DNA from: Albibacterium sp963696875
GTDB taxonomy: Bacteria > Bacteroidota > Bacteroidia > Sphingobacteriales > Sphingobacteriaceae
Assembly (NCBI GenBank): GCA_963696875.1
Contig: CAVOLQ010000002.1
Coordinates: forward strand, 744,001-808,000
Direction: 5' to 3'
DNA length: 64,000 nucleotides
The notes below the pieces were generated by a model that saw only the letters and a program-made list of their open reading frames with translations, was not told the DNA's origin and ran no database searches. Each line of letters opens with the position of its first letter. The first letter of the stretch is position 1. Both the position numbers and the translations under genes were made by a program. This document shows, in pieces, positions 44,227-52,515 of the stretch.

Positions 44227-44511
44227 CTATTTAGTTAATGAGTTTAATGCGTCGCTAATATTGGCAACAAAGTTAACCTGCTTTCCCTTATTGCTTTCAT
44301 AAATAAAATCATTTAAACTTTTACTCGTAATTTTGGAAAAATCGCCGATTATTACCAGATGAATGCGATAGTTCGAAAACCTTTGAAGAATATCTCCCGC
44401 CATTTTGTTTTTTAAATCGAAAAAGTCTGTAGTTAGATTTTTCTGATAAATAATTATTTTATCAAAACCTTGATAATATACATTACCTAACAAATCCAAA
44501 GCATCTTTCAA
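44227..44511 (-). pseudogene. DUF4180 protein lacking its N-terminus (copy 1)
   Basis: It reads ALDLLGNVYYQGFDKIIIYQ, TDFFDLKNKMAGDILQRFSN, YRIHLVIIGDFSK and FIYESNKGKQVNFV, aligning with residues from about 27 on of the intact DUF4180 gene at 53530. The first 25 residues are missing. Two internal Met could serve as a start, but it is best seen as 5'-truncated. Confidence 0.75.
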
Positions 44512-44556
44512 TTACTATATTGCCAATCCGATGTTATAGGGCGTTTTGTTCATTTA

Positions 44557-45042
44557 TCAAGTCAGTTTATAAATAAATTCTTCTATCTCTTTTTGTCGTG
44601 CATTTGCAAAACCTTTGTCATTCCCGACTTTGATAAATCCACATTTTTCTAAAACTTTTTGCGAGCCAAAATTGTCAAACGCAACTCGTCCAAAAACTGG
44701 TCTGGTAGTTTCAATGACAAGAAATTCGTTTAATACTTTTGTTGCGATACCTTGTCCCCAAAATTTTCTGTCAATCCAATAAGTAATTTCCGTATCTCCT
44801 TCCATTACAAATTTGGCAATACTTCCAACAATAATGTTGTCAATAATTACTGTCTGGTTGTTAACTGTTGAGTCGCTCAATAATTTTGTATGTTTTGCAA
44901 TGTACGCTGCTTTGTCTGTCGGGTCTTTTGGCATAAATGCAGCTAAGTATCCACCTTCTTTGTCCAGTTGAAATTGAAACAAAAAGTCTAAGTCTGCAAT
45001 TTCTGTTGGTCTAAGTTTTATGTCGAGTTTCTTAGTCGTCAT
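44557..45042 (-). CDS. GNAT-family N-acetyltransferase
   Basis: A 161-aa acetyltransferase. It has LRPTEIADLDFLFQFQLDKE, strands TVIIDNIIVGSIAKF, the pyrophosphate loop RKFWGQGIATKVLNEFL (near residues 98-114) and RVAFDNFGSQKVLEKCGFIK. Acetyl-CoA dependent, acceptor unknown. It overlaps the upstream DinB-like gene by 4 bp, so the two are co-translated. Confidence 0.92.
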   Translation of the reverse strand: MTTKKLDIKLRPTEIADLDFLFQFQLDKEGGYLAAFMPKDPTDKAAYIAKHTKLLSDSTVNNQTVIIDNIIVGSIAKFVMEGDTEITYWIDRKFWGQGIATKVLNEFLVIETTRPVFGRVAFDNFGSQKVLEKCGFIKVGNDKGFANARQKEIEEFIYKLT

Positions 45043-45539
45043 TTAGTCAGTTTAAGCTGTGGCTGTTGTGTTAGTTTCGGGCTTGACGAAAGTGGGTATT
45101 TTTTTCCTTTCAATACTGCTGACGATATTTGTCCGCAATGGTGAGAATTGTGAAATAGCAGAATTGAAAACAGTTTTATTCTTGATATTTTTCCGAACCA
45201 GGGTGTATCTATTTCTTCAAGCCATTCGTTGTCTGTTGTATTAAGAACTAATTTTTTAAGAGTGCTGTAACCCTTTTCAAAATACGCATGGCTTATTTCA
45301 AGGTCATATTGAATCCCGGTGTCTTTTTGCCCAATTGTGGTTCCTTCTACGTCTGTTTCGTAGCCAAAAAATTTACCAATTAAATTTGACGTTTCGCCAA
45401 TATGCCTGTAAATAAACCCAACTGATGCTGTTTGTTCTGTTAAACGAAACTCACTATTTTCTGCATTTATGTTTTTGCAGAAATGAGAACAGTCCATTCG
45501 GTTCTGTTCCAACATTTGCAATAAAATTTCCTTTTGCAT
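45039..45539 (-). CDS. DinB-family protein
   Basis: A 166-aa four-helix-bundle protein: LLQMLEQNRMDCSHFC, VGFIYRHIGETSNLIGKFFG with the first His, and LLFHNSHHCGQISS with HxxHxG-type ligands that in this family bind a metal. The 108 bp at 45193-45300 are identical to 55580-55687. Function of DinB-like proteins is often thiol-dependent transfer, not DNA repair. Confidence 0.85.
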   Translation of the reverse strand: MQKEILLQMLEQNRMDCSHFCKNINAENSEFRLTEQTASVGFIYRHIGETSNLIGKFFGYETDVEGTTIGQKDTGIQYDLEISHAYFEKGYSTLKKLVLNTTDNEWLEEIDTPWFGKISRIKLFSILLFHNSHHCGQISSAVLKGKKYPLSSSPKLTQQPQLKLTK

Positions 45540-45545
45540 GATATT

Positions 45546-45755
45546 CTAATTTGAATTCTTTTTACCTTTTAAAATGGTATCTAAATTTCTCAATTTGATG
45601 TTCCAAAATTTGTCAAAATGATCGATCCAATTATGTAGTTCAATAAAACCGTCTTGGTTTAACGTGCAAAAACGTTCTCTGCCAACACCTTTGATGGTAA
45701 TAAAGCCTGCGGCTTCCAAAATGCCAATATGTTTGGAAACTGCTGGTCGGCTCAT
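45546..45755 (-). pseudogene. ArsR-type regulator fragment lacking the first helices
   Basis: It reads MSRPAVSKHIGILEAAGFIT with GVGRERFCTLNQDGF, the recognition helix and wing of ArsR proteins. The normal first 35-40 residues are missing; upstream the reading ends at a stop 12 bases before the Met. It sits 6 bp from the DinB start, so it may once have regulated that gene. Confidence 0.65.
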
Positions 45756-45949
45756 CTCAAAGTTTTCGGGTTACTGTAGAAACATTGCTTAATCGATCGT
45801 GTTTGCGCAAACATACTTAGGCAACGGGGCAATTTTCAAATTTGTTGTCCATTCTTGCGCGACTATTGTCCTGTTTTTTTCAACACTATGGCGAGAAGAA
45901 GCAGGTGGTATACAGATATGCCATAGCTCCTATTCACCCATTGTTTATA

Positions 45950-46237
45950 TTACTTACCTCCCTTAAACCATTTTCGTGCATTAAGATTGCGATGAGGGCA
46001 ACCTGGCCAACAACATGGTCTTTTCTTTCCTTCAAGTATCTCGGCACACAAACGCTCTAAATGCTGTTTTCTTTTTTCGGCTTGCTTTACAATAGTCGTC
46101 CAACAAATCCATTCATTACGGGCGAGGGGTGTTAGCCTATTCCATTTCCCCAATAGTTCTGGAAAGGAAAGTAAAACCTTTCTTAAATCATCCGGCACAT
46201 TGTGTACCACTCCTTCCTCAATAATTATACTTGCCAT
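45950..46237 (-). CDS. YdeI/OmpD-associated-family protein (short form)
   Basis: A 95-aa protein of the YdeI/OmpD-associated type: VPDDLRKVLLSFPELLGKWN, LTPLARNEWICWTTIVKQAE, HLERLCAEILEGKKRPCCWP, GCPHR. The last block is very distinctive. Last gene of the ArsR-SRPBCC-DoxX-YdeI operon. Confidence 0.88.
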   Translation of the reverse strand: MASIIIEEGVVHNVPDDLRKVLLSFPELLGKWNRLTPLARNEWICWTTIVKQAEKRKQHLERLCAEILEGKKRPCCWPGCPHRNLNARKWFKGGK

Positions 46238-46255
46238 ATATCTATGATTTAGAAC

Positions 46256-46645
46256 TTATTGATTTGAATTATTAAAGACAATTTTACGGTTTACAGGTCT
46301 CAAATACCATGATACGATAATGGCTGCGAGAAGTAGCAAAGACGGCATTACCTCCACAAATGGCTCTTTCATAACCAAATGAGAAATAGCAGCACCTGAC
46401 ATAACAAAGAAAAACCCTGAATATGCCCATTCCTTAACTAAGGGAAGCTTTGGCCATAAAACTGCAATCACTCCTAATATCTTCCAAACTCCTAAAATGG
46501 ATAACATATAAAGCGGATACCCGAGTTTTGTTACTATTTCATTATAGCCTCCAATTTGAAGCATTTGCTGTATACCTCCAGCAAGCATCCCAAATGATAA
46601 AAATATGGTCGCCACCCAATAGATTATTTTATTCGTTTTTGACAT
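46256..46645 (-). CDS. DoxX-family membrane protein
   Basis: A 129-aa protein with four transmembrane segments and the DoxX pattern YWVATIFLSFGMLAGGIQQM, VTKLGYPLYMLSILGVWKIL, GVIAVLWPKLPLVKEWAYSG. DoxX proteins are inner-membrane components in oxidative-stress or thiol systems. Six bp downstream of the SRPBCC gene. Confidence 0.9.
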   Translation of the reverse strand: MSKTNKIIYWVATIFLSFGMLAGGIQQMLQIGGYNEIVTKLGYPLYMLSILGVWKILGVIAVLWPKLPLVKEWAYSGFFFVMSGAAISHLVMKEPFVEVMPSLLLLAAIIVSWYLRPVNRKIVFNNSNQ

Positions 46646-46651
46646 ACTATA

Positions 46652-47116
46652 TTATTTTAGCTTGGATAAAATTTCTTGTAAACGATCGTGAGCTATGTTT
46701 AAACCATATTCAAATGGCATCTTTAGTTGCAACGCTCTGTGTTCAACAGACCGATAAATGACTTGGATAGTCAATTTGCTTCTATGTTCTGTTAATCTTT
46801 CAAATTCCAAAAACTCGAGCTGTACACCAATTCCGGCATTTTCCATTTCAAATGTTCGTATGATTCTTTGATTAGCCACAAATTCGTGAATTGTGCCATT
46901 TGCTTTAAATACTACATTACCGTTGTGTGAAGTTTCAAATTGGTAACTTCCATGATTTCTGCTTTCAAGTTTTATCACTTTTGTTCCCATCCACTGTTCT
47001 ATAAATTTTGGTTCTTCGTATGCCTTAAAAAGCAGCTCTATCGGCAGATCAAATTCACGAGTTATTATTAGTTCTTGTTTGCCATCTTGGGCATTGATCT
47101 TTGTTTTTTGTTCCAT
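46652..47116 (-). CDS. SRPBCC/AHSA1-family (START-like) protein
   Basis: A 154-aa helix-grip protein: LIITREFDLPIELLFKAYEE, FIEQWMGTKVI, GSYQFETSHNGNVVFKANGT and a long C-terminal helix (PFEYGLNIAHDRLQEILSKL). Binds a hydrophobic ligand or Hsp90-like partner in homologues. It lies 6 bp from the ArsR gene, the usual ArsR-AHSA1 pairing. Confidence 0.9.
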   Translation of the reverse strand: MEQKTKINAQDGKQELIITREFDLPIELLFKAYEEPKFIEQWMGTKVIKLESRNHGSYQFETSHNGNVVFKANGTIHEFVANQRIIRTFEMENAGIGVQLEFLEFERLTEHRSKLTIQVIYRSVEHRALQLKMPFEYGLNIAHDRLQEILSKLK

Positions 47117-47122
47117 AATACT

Positions 47123-47446
47123 CTATTTTTTTAATTGGTACTCTTTCATCATGGTTTCCAATTTATTAAATCTGTCATCCCACATTTTACGGAATGGTTC
47201 AATAAAATCAGATACTTCCTTTATTTTTTCTGAATTCAAATGATAGTAAATTTCTCTTCCCTTTTGTTCTTGGTCAAGCAATTCGCACTCAGTAAGTATT
47301 TGCAAATGTTTAGAAACAGTCGGCCTTGCTGTGTCAAAGTTTGAAGCGATTGCACCTGCTGTCATCGATTGTGAAGCAACCAATACAAGAATAGCTCTCC
47401 TTGTCGGATCTGCTATGGCTTGAAATACATCTCGTCTTAATTTCAT
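47123..47446 (-). CDS. ArsR/SmtB-family transcriptional regulator
   Basis: A 107-aa winged-helix repressor: FQAIADPTRRAILVLVASQS, MTAGAIASNFDTARPTVSKH, LQILTECELLDQEQKGREIY. No Cys ligands of classic metal sensors, so it probably senses a non-metal signal as in AHSA1-linked ArsR proteins. First gene of a four-gene operon with its promoter and repeated operator directly upstream. Confidence 0.95.
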   Translation of the reverse strand: MKLRRDVFQAIADPTRRAILVLVASQSMTAGAIASNFDTARPTVSKHLQILTECELLDQEQKGREIYYHLNSEKIKEVSDFIEPFRKMWDDRFNKLETMMKEYQLKK

Positions 47447-47450
47447 TATA

Positions 47451-47490
47451 TAGCTATTTGGCTACAAATATAAATGTAGCTATTTAACTA
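47451..47490 (-). promoter_or_regulatory. Promoter with two operator repeats for the ArsR operon
   Basis: TAGCTATTTGGCTA (47451-47464) and TAGCTATTTAACTA (47477-47490) are direct 14-base repeats, each a partial dyad. Between them on the minus strand is TATATTTG (47465-47472), a perfect TAnnTTTG -7 box, 19 bp before the ATG. The two repeats flank the box, as expected for repression. Confidence 0.7.
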
Positions 47491-48248
47491 CGCAAATTTT
47501 TCTGGTTTTTTTTTAAATAGTTTTGGTAGGATAAAACCCCGTTGTGTTTTCAACTGGTGTTGAAAAACTAACTTGATTTTGGAAATAAATGATTTTCCTT
47601 TCATGCTACTTTACAAAATCAAGTTGGAATTGCATGAAACCTTGCATCGGTTAGCTACTTCCTTTAAAAGACAGTCTACTTCGATCTTCATGCTTTGACA
47701 TGTCGAGTACCCTAAGGGGAATTGCAACCCAAAACCCTCACAGAACCGCGCATAAAACTCTCGCCATTCAAAACATGGGTATCGAAGCCATAGAAGACTA
47801 ATAATCAGACATTAATTCGTTTTAGCAAATCTGCTCTAAAATCAAAGATTGCTAAATGCATTTTTTTGATATTATTAGAACATGACCGATCGGTCATGTT
47901 CTAATAATATTTATTGAACTTCTACGGAATAGTATCCAATTGTTGTCTCAAATGGACGATTTTGGTATTTCCTTTATGGAACTTGCAGGCAAGTTGGACG
48001 GGCCGTCAAAAAGAAATGAAGTGTACGTTGGTTGTGTCGATTATTTACAATTTTACCTTAAGGCTTCTCTTTAATTTTGAGTTATGTAATGCCAAATAAA
48101 ATTATTATTATTATTAACTTTATAAGTGTCTACATATCAGATAACAGTTTATAAAATTAATAGTTATGTATTGAAAGACAGAAAACTTAATTCACTGTTT
48201 CACGAAATTCATTCTTCATTATTATGAAAAGATGTATTTTGAAAAATA
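47491..48248. other. Long intergenic region at the strand switch
   Basis: About 760 bp with no gene supported. It separates the minus-strand cassettes (42-47 kb) from the plus-strand ones (48-56 kb). It holds the 42-bp palindrome at 47869-47910 and a plus-strand gene-tail-like frame near 47700-47800 (ending HKTLAIQNMGIEAIED). Confidence 0.4.
47869..47910. promoter_or_regulatory. 42-bp perfect palindrome with a TetR-operator-like centre
   Basis: Both halves (47869-47889 and 47890-47910) are exact complements. The centre is GACCGATCGGTC, typical in style of TetR-family operators, and the flanks are AT-rich (ATTATTAGAACAT). No TetR gene is within the window nearby. It could equally fold as a hairpin. 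Confidence 0.6.
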
Positions 48249-49046
48249 ATGGATATCATGATTTATAAAAAACATTCACCACCATACAACATTAAAAATT
48301 TAGTTCGGTTTTTCTGGGAATTTGAAGGTTCTTTTGATGAAAGTTTGTCTTTTCAACAATCAGTTACTGCATCCGTTAGCCCAAAGCTTGCCTTCCAACA
48401 GGAAGGTGTTATGCAATTTAATCAGATCGAATTATTTCAAAGTGGATTTCAAGGTCAAACAAACTCTTTTCTCACAATGTTGTCTAATCAAAAACTCAAG
48501 ATATTTGGCGTATATTTTTATCCTCAAGCAATTCCCTTATTATTTAAAATCCCAGCAGATTTGATAACAAATGAAATAATTGAAATATCTGAGGTTCTAG
48601 GATCTGAAGGACAGGTATTGGAAGAAAAAATTATGTTGAGTAATAGTGTTTTTGAAAAAATCAATGTAATAACAGAATTTATTGAAAATATATTGACCCA
48701 AACCTCAATCAAAAACACTGATATAGTCTCAGCTATCGATTATATATTTTTAAACTCCGGAACAGTTGATGTGTTGCAACTTGCTTCATCTCAATTTTTA
48801 TCACAACGTCAATTTGAAAGAAAGTTTAAACGTTTGGCAGGGTTTAGTCCTAAAATGTTTTCTCGAATTATTAGGTTTAATGACACAATAACAACGATAT
48901 CACAAACGAGACAAACTTTAACCAAAACAGCTTATTCTTTAGGTTATTATGACCAGTCACATATGATCCGCGAATTTAGAGAGTTCTCAGGGCAAACCCC
49001 TACTGAATATTTCTCAGAAGATATTTCCTGTTATTTTGATTCATAA
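48249..49046 (+). CDS. AraC-family transcriptional regulator
   Basis: A 265-aa protein with an N-terminal DUF6597-like sensing domain (PPYNIKNLVRFFWEFEG) and a C-terminal AraC double HTH (VDVLQLASSQFLSQRQFERK, FKRLAGFSPKMFSRIIRF, LTKTAYSLGYYDQSHMIREF). An internal ATG three codons in could be the start. The hydrolase gene 49 bp downstream may be its target. Confidence 0.92.
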   Translation: MDIMIYKKHSPPYNIKNLVRFFWEFEGSFDESLSFQQSVTASVSPKLAFQQEGVMQFNQIELFQSGFQGQTNSFLTMLSNQKLKIFGVYFYPQAIPLLFKIPADLITNEIIEISEVLGSEGQVLEEKIMLSNSVFEKINVITEFIENILTQTSIKNTDIVSAIDYIFLNSGTVDVLQLASSQFLSQRQFERKFKRLAGFSPKMFSRIIRFNDTITTISQTRQTLTKTAYSLGYYDQSHMIREFREFSGQTPTEYFSEDISCYFDS

Positions 49047-49095
49047 GTCGAAAAAATACAATTTTTATAATCATCTATAGCGTTACTTTGCTGTT

Positions 49096-50013
49096 ATGAA
49101 GTTAATATTTAATAACAGGCTAATTTTAATCATATCGCTGATTTCCCTCTTATTTACCAATTGTAAAGACTTAATGATTGAAGAAAAAATAATAACAAAA
49201 AACAACGTTTCAATATGTACTCAGAGCTTTGGAGATAAAAACGATCCGGCAGTTCTTTTAATTGCAGGCGCTACTGTTTCTATGCTTTATTGGGACGATG
49301 ATTTCTGCAGAATGTTATCTGACAACGGACTTTATGTTATCAGATACGACAATAGGGATGTAGGTAAATCCACCAACTATGGGCCAGGAATTGCTCAGTA
49401 TGATATTGTTGATATGACGGAAGATGCACTTTCTATATTAGACGGCTATCAAATAGAAACCGCCCACTTCGTTGGAATGTCTTTGGGCGGTTTGATTTCA
49501 CAAATAGCAGCATTAAAATATCCAAACAGGATTTCTAAACTTACACTTATTTCCACTGGACCCTGGGGGGATTCTGATCCAAACATCCCTGAAATGGATA
49601 AAGAAATATTGAATTTTCATTCAAAAGCCGGTAAAGTGGATTGGGCTGATGAAAATGAAGTAGTTAAATATATGCTGGAAGGTGCTTCAATGATGAGTGG
49701 AAAAAGATCTTTTGACCAAAAAAGAGCTGAAAGATTAATAAAGAAAGAGTTTCAACGTGCTAATAATTATATCAGCATGTTTAATCACGCAACACTCCAA
49801 GGAGGAGAAGCATATTATGGAAAGTTGAGCGATATTAAACAACCTACATTAATTATTCATGGTACGGATGATAGAGTTTGGTATTATGATCATGCAAAGG
49901 TGGTGTTGAGCCAGTTGCAGAATGCCAAGTTAATAACACTTGAAGGAACTGGACATGAATTGCATCAGGATGACTGGAATACAATCATAGATGGAATTGT
50001 TAACCATTATTAG
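49096..50013 (+). CDS. Alpha/beta hydrolase lipoprotein
   Basis: A 305-aa protein with a lipoprotein signal (LISLLFTNC, Cys near residue 23). The fold shows the oxyanion GATVS, RYDNRDVGKST near 86-96, nucleophile elbow GMSLGG near 133-138, Asp in HGTDDRVW and His in GTGHELH. It closely resembles haloalkane-dehalogenase/esterase-type hydrolases. Anchored in the envelope, substrate unknown. It is cassette-like and follows an AraC gene. Confidence 0.92.
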   Translation: MKLIFNNRLILIISLISLLFTNCKDLMIEEKIITKNNVSICTQSFGDKNDPAVLLIAGATVSMLYWDDDFCRMLSDNGLYVIRYDNRDVGKSTNYGPGIAQYDIVDMTEDALSILDGYQIETAHFVGMSLGGLISQIAALKYPNRISKLTLISTGPWGDSDPNIPEMDKEILNFHSKAGKVDWADENEVVKYMLEGASMMSGKRSFDQKRAERLIKKEFQRANNYISMFNHATLQGGEAYYGKLSDIKQPTLIIHGTDDRVWYYDHAKVVLSQLQNAKLITLEGTGHELHQDDWNTIIDGIVNHY

Positions 50014-50089
50014 GGTTTTTTGGAGCTTATTTTGGAGAATTTTCGGATAAATTCGGCATCAATTGGATGATAAATTTTCAAGAAAAATA

Positions 50090-50251
50090 ATGCACATAAA
50101 AAAATATAAAATCATATTTTGGACGGCAACCGCAATCATCACCCTATTTGACGGAGTTATGCCCGCCCTAACTTCACAAACAGAGTTAGCCAAAGAAGGA
50201 ATTAAAGATTATATTAGGAATATTAGCAATCTCTTACATTTATTATTATAA
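50090..50251 (+). pseudogene. DoxX-like N-terminal fragment
   Basis: The reading YKIIFWTATAIITLFDGVMP, ALTSQTELAKEGI matches the first helix and loop of DoxX-like proteins in Bacteroidota. It then runs out of register and stops. The remainder of the protein is missing. Confidence 0.65.
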
Positions 50252-50274
50252 ATTAAATTTAAAAAAGAAGCAAA

Positions 50275-50487
50275 ATGTCATTTAAAACCTATATCAAAAA
50301 CATAGAGGATAAAACTGGTAAAACCGCTCAAGACTTTCAATGCTTAGCAAAAGAAAAAGGTTTTGTAAAAAATGGAGAGTTAGCTGTTAAAGCTACCGAA
50401 ATAACCAATTGGCTTAAAGAAGAATTTGAGTTGGGTCACGGACATGCCATGGCGATGTTTGCATACCTTAAAGGAAAAAGAGAGTAA
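50275..50487 (+). CDS. DUF4287 domain-containing protein
   Basis: A 70-aa protein: SFKTYIKNIEDKTGKTAQDF, FVKNGELAVKATEITNWLKE, FELGHGHAMAMFAYLKGKRE. The GHGHAMA block with two His is the hallmark of DUF4287. Function unknown; often next to DUF5655 or SRPBCC genes. It stands 24 bp after the DoxX fragment. Confidence 0.9.
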   Translation: MSFKTYIKNIEDKTGKTAQDFQCLAKEKGFVKNGELAVKATEITNWLKEEFELGHGHAMAMFAYLKGKRE

Positions 50488-50533
50488 TAAAAAACCTGTC
50501 TTAATTTATATCAACCTTTAAACAATTATTTAA

Positions 50534-50692
50534 ATGAACAAATTACCTATTTCCAAAATAGGTGCCATTGAGTATAAACTTTTCGAGGGGGTTGGAAATA
50601 AAGCTTTAAATTTAGGGATAAGCGATAATAAGGATTATAAAGACGAAATACTTGAATACTATATTTCGCAAGCGATTGAATTAGATAGTTAA
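50534..50692 (+). CDS. 52-aa unknown protein, perhaps a gene tail
   Basis: ATG 50534, TAA 50692. It reads LPISKIGAIEYKLFEGVGNK, ALNLGISDNKDYKDEILEYY and ISQAIELDS. It looks like a genuine amphipathic C-terminal piece. A start just before LPISK and 46 bp spacing from the DUF4287 stop make a short independent gene possible. No family. Confidence 0.4.
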   Translation: MNKLPISKIGAIEYKLFEGVGNKALNLGISDNKDYKDEILEYYISQAIELDS

Positions 50693-50704
50693 AAACGTTT
50701 TAAA

Positions 50705-51073
50705 ATGAAAACATCCATTCTAAGAATAGTTCCTAATATTTATTCCAATAACATGGAAGCAAGTAAAAAGTTTTATACTGAGTTTTTAGAAATGGATTTG
50801 GTAATGGATATGGAATGGGTTTTAACTTTTGCATCCAAAGAAAACCCAAAGGCCCAAATCTCAATTTTTCGAAATGATAAAAATAAGCTCTTGGATAATA
50901 AAGCTATCTTTCTGTCAATCGAAGTATCGGATATTGAACAATGGTATAAACGGGCAAAAGCGCAAAAAATCCAAATAGTATATCCAATAACGATAGAACC
51001 CTGGGGTGTAAAACGCTTTTTTATTAAAGAGCCAAATGGAGCAACTATTAATTTATTATCCCACTATTTGTAA
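50705..51073 (+). CDS. VOC superfamily protein
   Basis: A 122-aa VOC protein: LRIVPNIYSNNMEASKKFYT, FLEMDLVMDMEWVLTFAS, KAQISIF, then EVSDIEQWYKRAKAQKIQIV and IKEPNGATINLLSH. Fits the compact single-chain VOC type. A metal site is only partial. Starts 12 bp after the previous small ORF. Confidence 0.9.
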   Translation: MKTSILRIVPNIYSNNMEASKKFYTEFLEMDLVMDMEWVLTFASKENPKAQISIFRNDKNKLLDNKAIFLSIEVSDIEQWYKRAKAQKIQIVYPITIEPWGVKRFFIKEPNGATINLLSHYL

Positions 51074-51152
51074 TATAACAGCTTAAGAATGTTATAAGTA
51101 TGTTTGTATAGCGATTCAAATCACTATCGAGTATGATTCATTATTAAGATAG

Positions 51153-51959
51153 ATGAAAAATAAAAGTGACGCTTTTTTTAAGCAACAACAGTTCAATAAG
51201 ATAAAGGAATACAGGTTTCTTCCCTCCGACTTTTTAAAATTATATATCAAAGAATTTTTGGTTATTGAATGTGAGAATATAACATCAATAGACACACTAC
51301 CTAGTGCTTCGGTTTCATTGAACTATATTCTGGAAGGTTCTATTAAAATGAAGTTGAAAAATAGCACAATCATTGATTTGCCTAAAGCTTTTGCCTTCGG
51401 AATTGCCCGGAACTCGCTTCATTTTGAGTTTTCCGATTGCACCACTATATTTGCAATTATATTTAACCCTGGGTTGGCATCTTCATTGATTAAAACGCCC
51501 ATAAATGAGTTTTTTGAGCGCTTTATACCTTTTGATGATTTTTTTAATGCTGATCAAGTCTCTTTTTTAGAGAATGAATTTGAGAGAAAAGATAACTATG
51601 AAAGGATAGTAAATGTAGTTGAAAGGTTTCTTATCATGGAGTGTGAATGGACTCATACTGATGGAATTGTGAAAGAATCAATTTGTGAAATCATCAATAT
51701 AAAAGGATCTATTTCTGTTAAATCACTATTAGATAAATTTTCAATAAGCAGAGACTCTTTTGAAAAAAAATTCAGAAAACAGGTGGGTACTTCACCAAAA
51801 AAATTTTCAAACATCGTCCGATTTAGAAATTTGTTCCAAAATAACGAAATTGAAACTAATCTTACTGAAATAGGACTAAATGCAGGATACTATGACCAGT
51901 CTCATTTTATAAAAGATTTTAAAGCTATAACGGGCAGAACACCATCGGAGATTTTATAA
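51153..51959 (+). CDS. AraC-family transcriptional regulator
   Basis: A 268-aa regulator with a DUF6597-like N-terminal sensing domain and a C-terminal HTH pair: SISVKSLLDKFSISRDSFEK, FRKQVGTSPKKFSNIVRF, LTEIGLNAGYYDQSHFIKDF. Homologous in layout to the one at 48249, so two independent cassettes brought AraC regulators. Confidence 0.92.
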   Translation: MKNKSDAFFKQQQFNKIKEYRFLPSDFLKLYIKEFLVIECENITSIDTLPSASVSLNYILEGSIKMKLKNSTIIDLPKAFAFGIARNSLHFEFSDCTTIFAIIFNPGLASSLIKTPINEFFERFIPFDDFFNADQVSFLENEFERKDNYERIVNVVERFLIMECEWTHTDGIVKESICEIINIKGSISVKSLLDKFSISRDSFEKKFRKQVGTSPKKFSNIVRFRNLFQNNEIETNLTEIGLNAGYYDQSHFIKDFKAITGRTPSEIL

Positions 51960-52198
51960 TTGCGTATAGCTTTTAAAGTATTTATTAAATACACAAAAAA
52001 CAATTTCAGTAAAATTTCATTTTTGAAAATTAGCACCTTTCTCGTTAAGCCTCAACTCACACCCCCCTATTCTTACTTGATGACTTTGTAAAAAAATGAT
52101 TTTTTACAATTAAACCATTTGTCAATCTACTTCCTTTGTAGAACTAACTAAATCTACGCTATACTACTTCAGTATAGCTATTTCTAGCTAATTTTTAT

Positions 52199-52423
52199 AT
52201 GATAAAAGTAATGGTCGAGGTTTTCAAAACAGACATGAACGATAGAATACTCGCTGATCATATCATATACAATCTATCAAGGTTGATTCCAAACTCTTCC
52301 ATAAGTTTCGATCTTGAAGATTGTGATAAGGTACTTAGAATAGAAGCAACGAGTATCTCTGTGAGCACCGTAATTGAAGAATTACAAAAGAAAGGTATCA
52401 TGTGTGAAATAATGGATTGGTAA
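52199..52423 (+). CDS. 74-aa protein with ferredoxin-like fold features
   Basis: It reads KVMVEVFKTDMNDRILADHI, LSRLIPNSSISFDLEDCDKV, LRIEATSISVSTVIEELQKK. The beta-alpha-beta-beta-alpha-beta spacing is like a heavy-metal-associated domain, but without CxxC, and the single Cys in LEDCDK is characteristic. The upstream segment contains the boundary of the OXA cassette. Confidence 0.6.
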   Translation: MIKVMVEVFKTDMNDRILADHIIYNLSRLIPNSSISFDLEDCDKVLRIEATSISVSTVIEELQKKGIMCEIMDW

Positions 52424-52515
52424 AGTAAAAATCAACAGTGTAATATGAAAAAATGGCTCAATTGTCTGTCTGATTTTACGCAAGACACCAGTCCATTTCA
52501 TAAAATAAAATAGTT

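Noticed and set aside
47914..48099. 61-codon plus-strand frame after the 42-bp palindrome
   Set aside because: No recognisable sequence, no ribosome site, and its start is in the palindrome shoulder.
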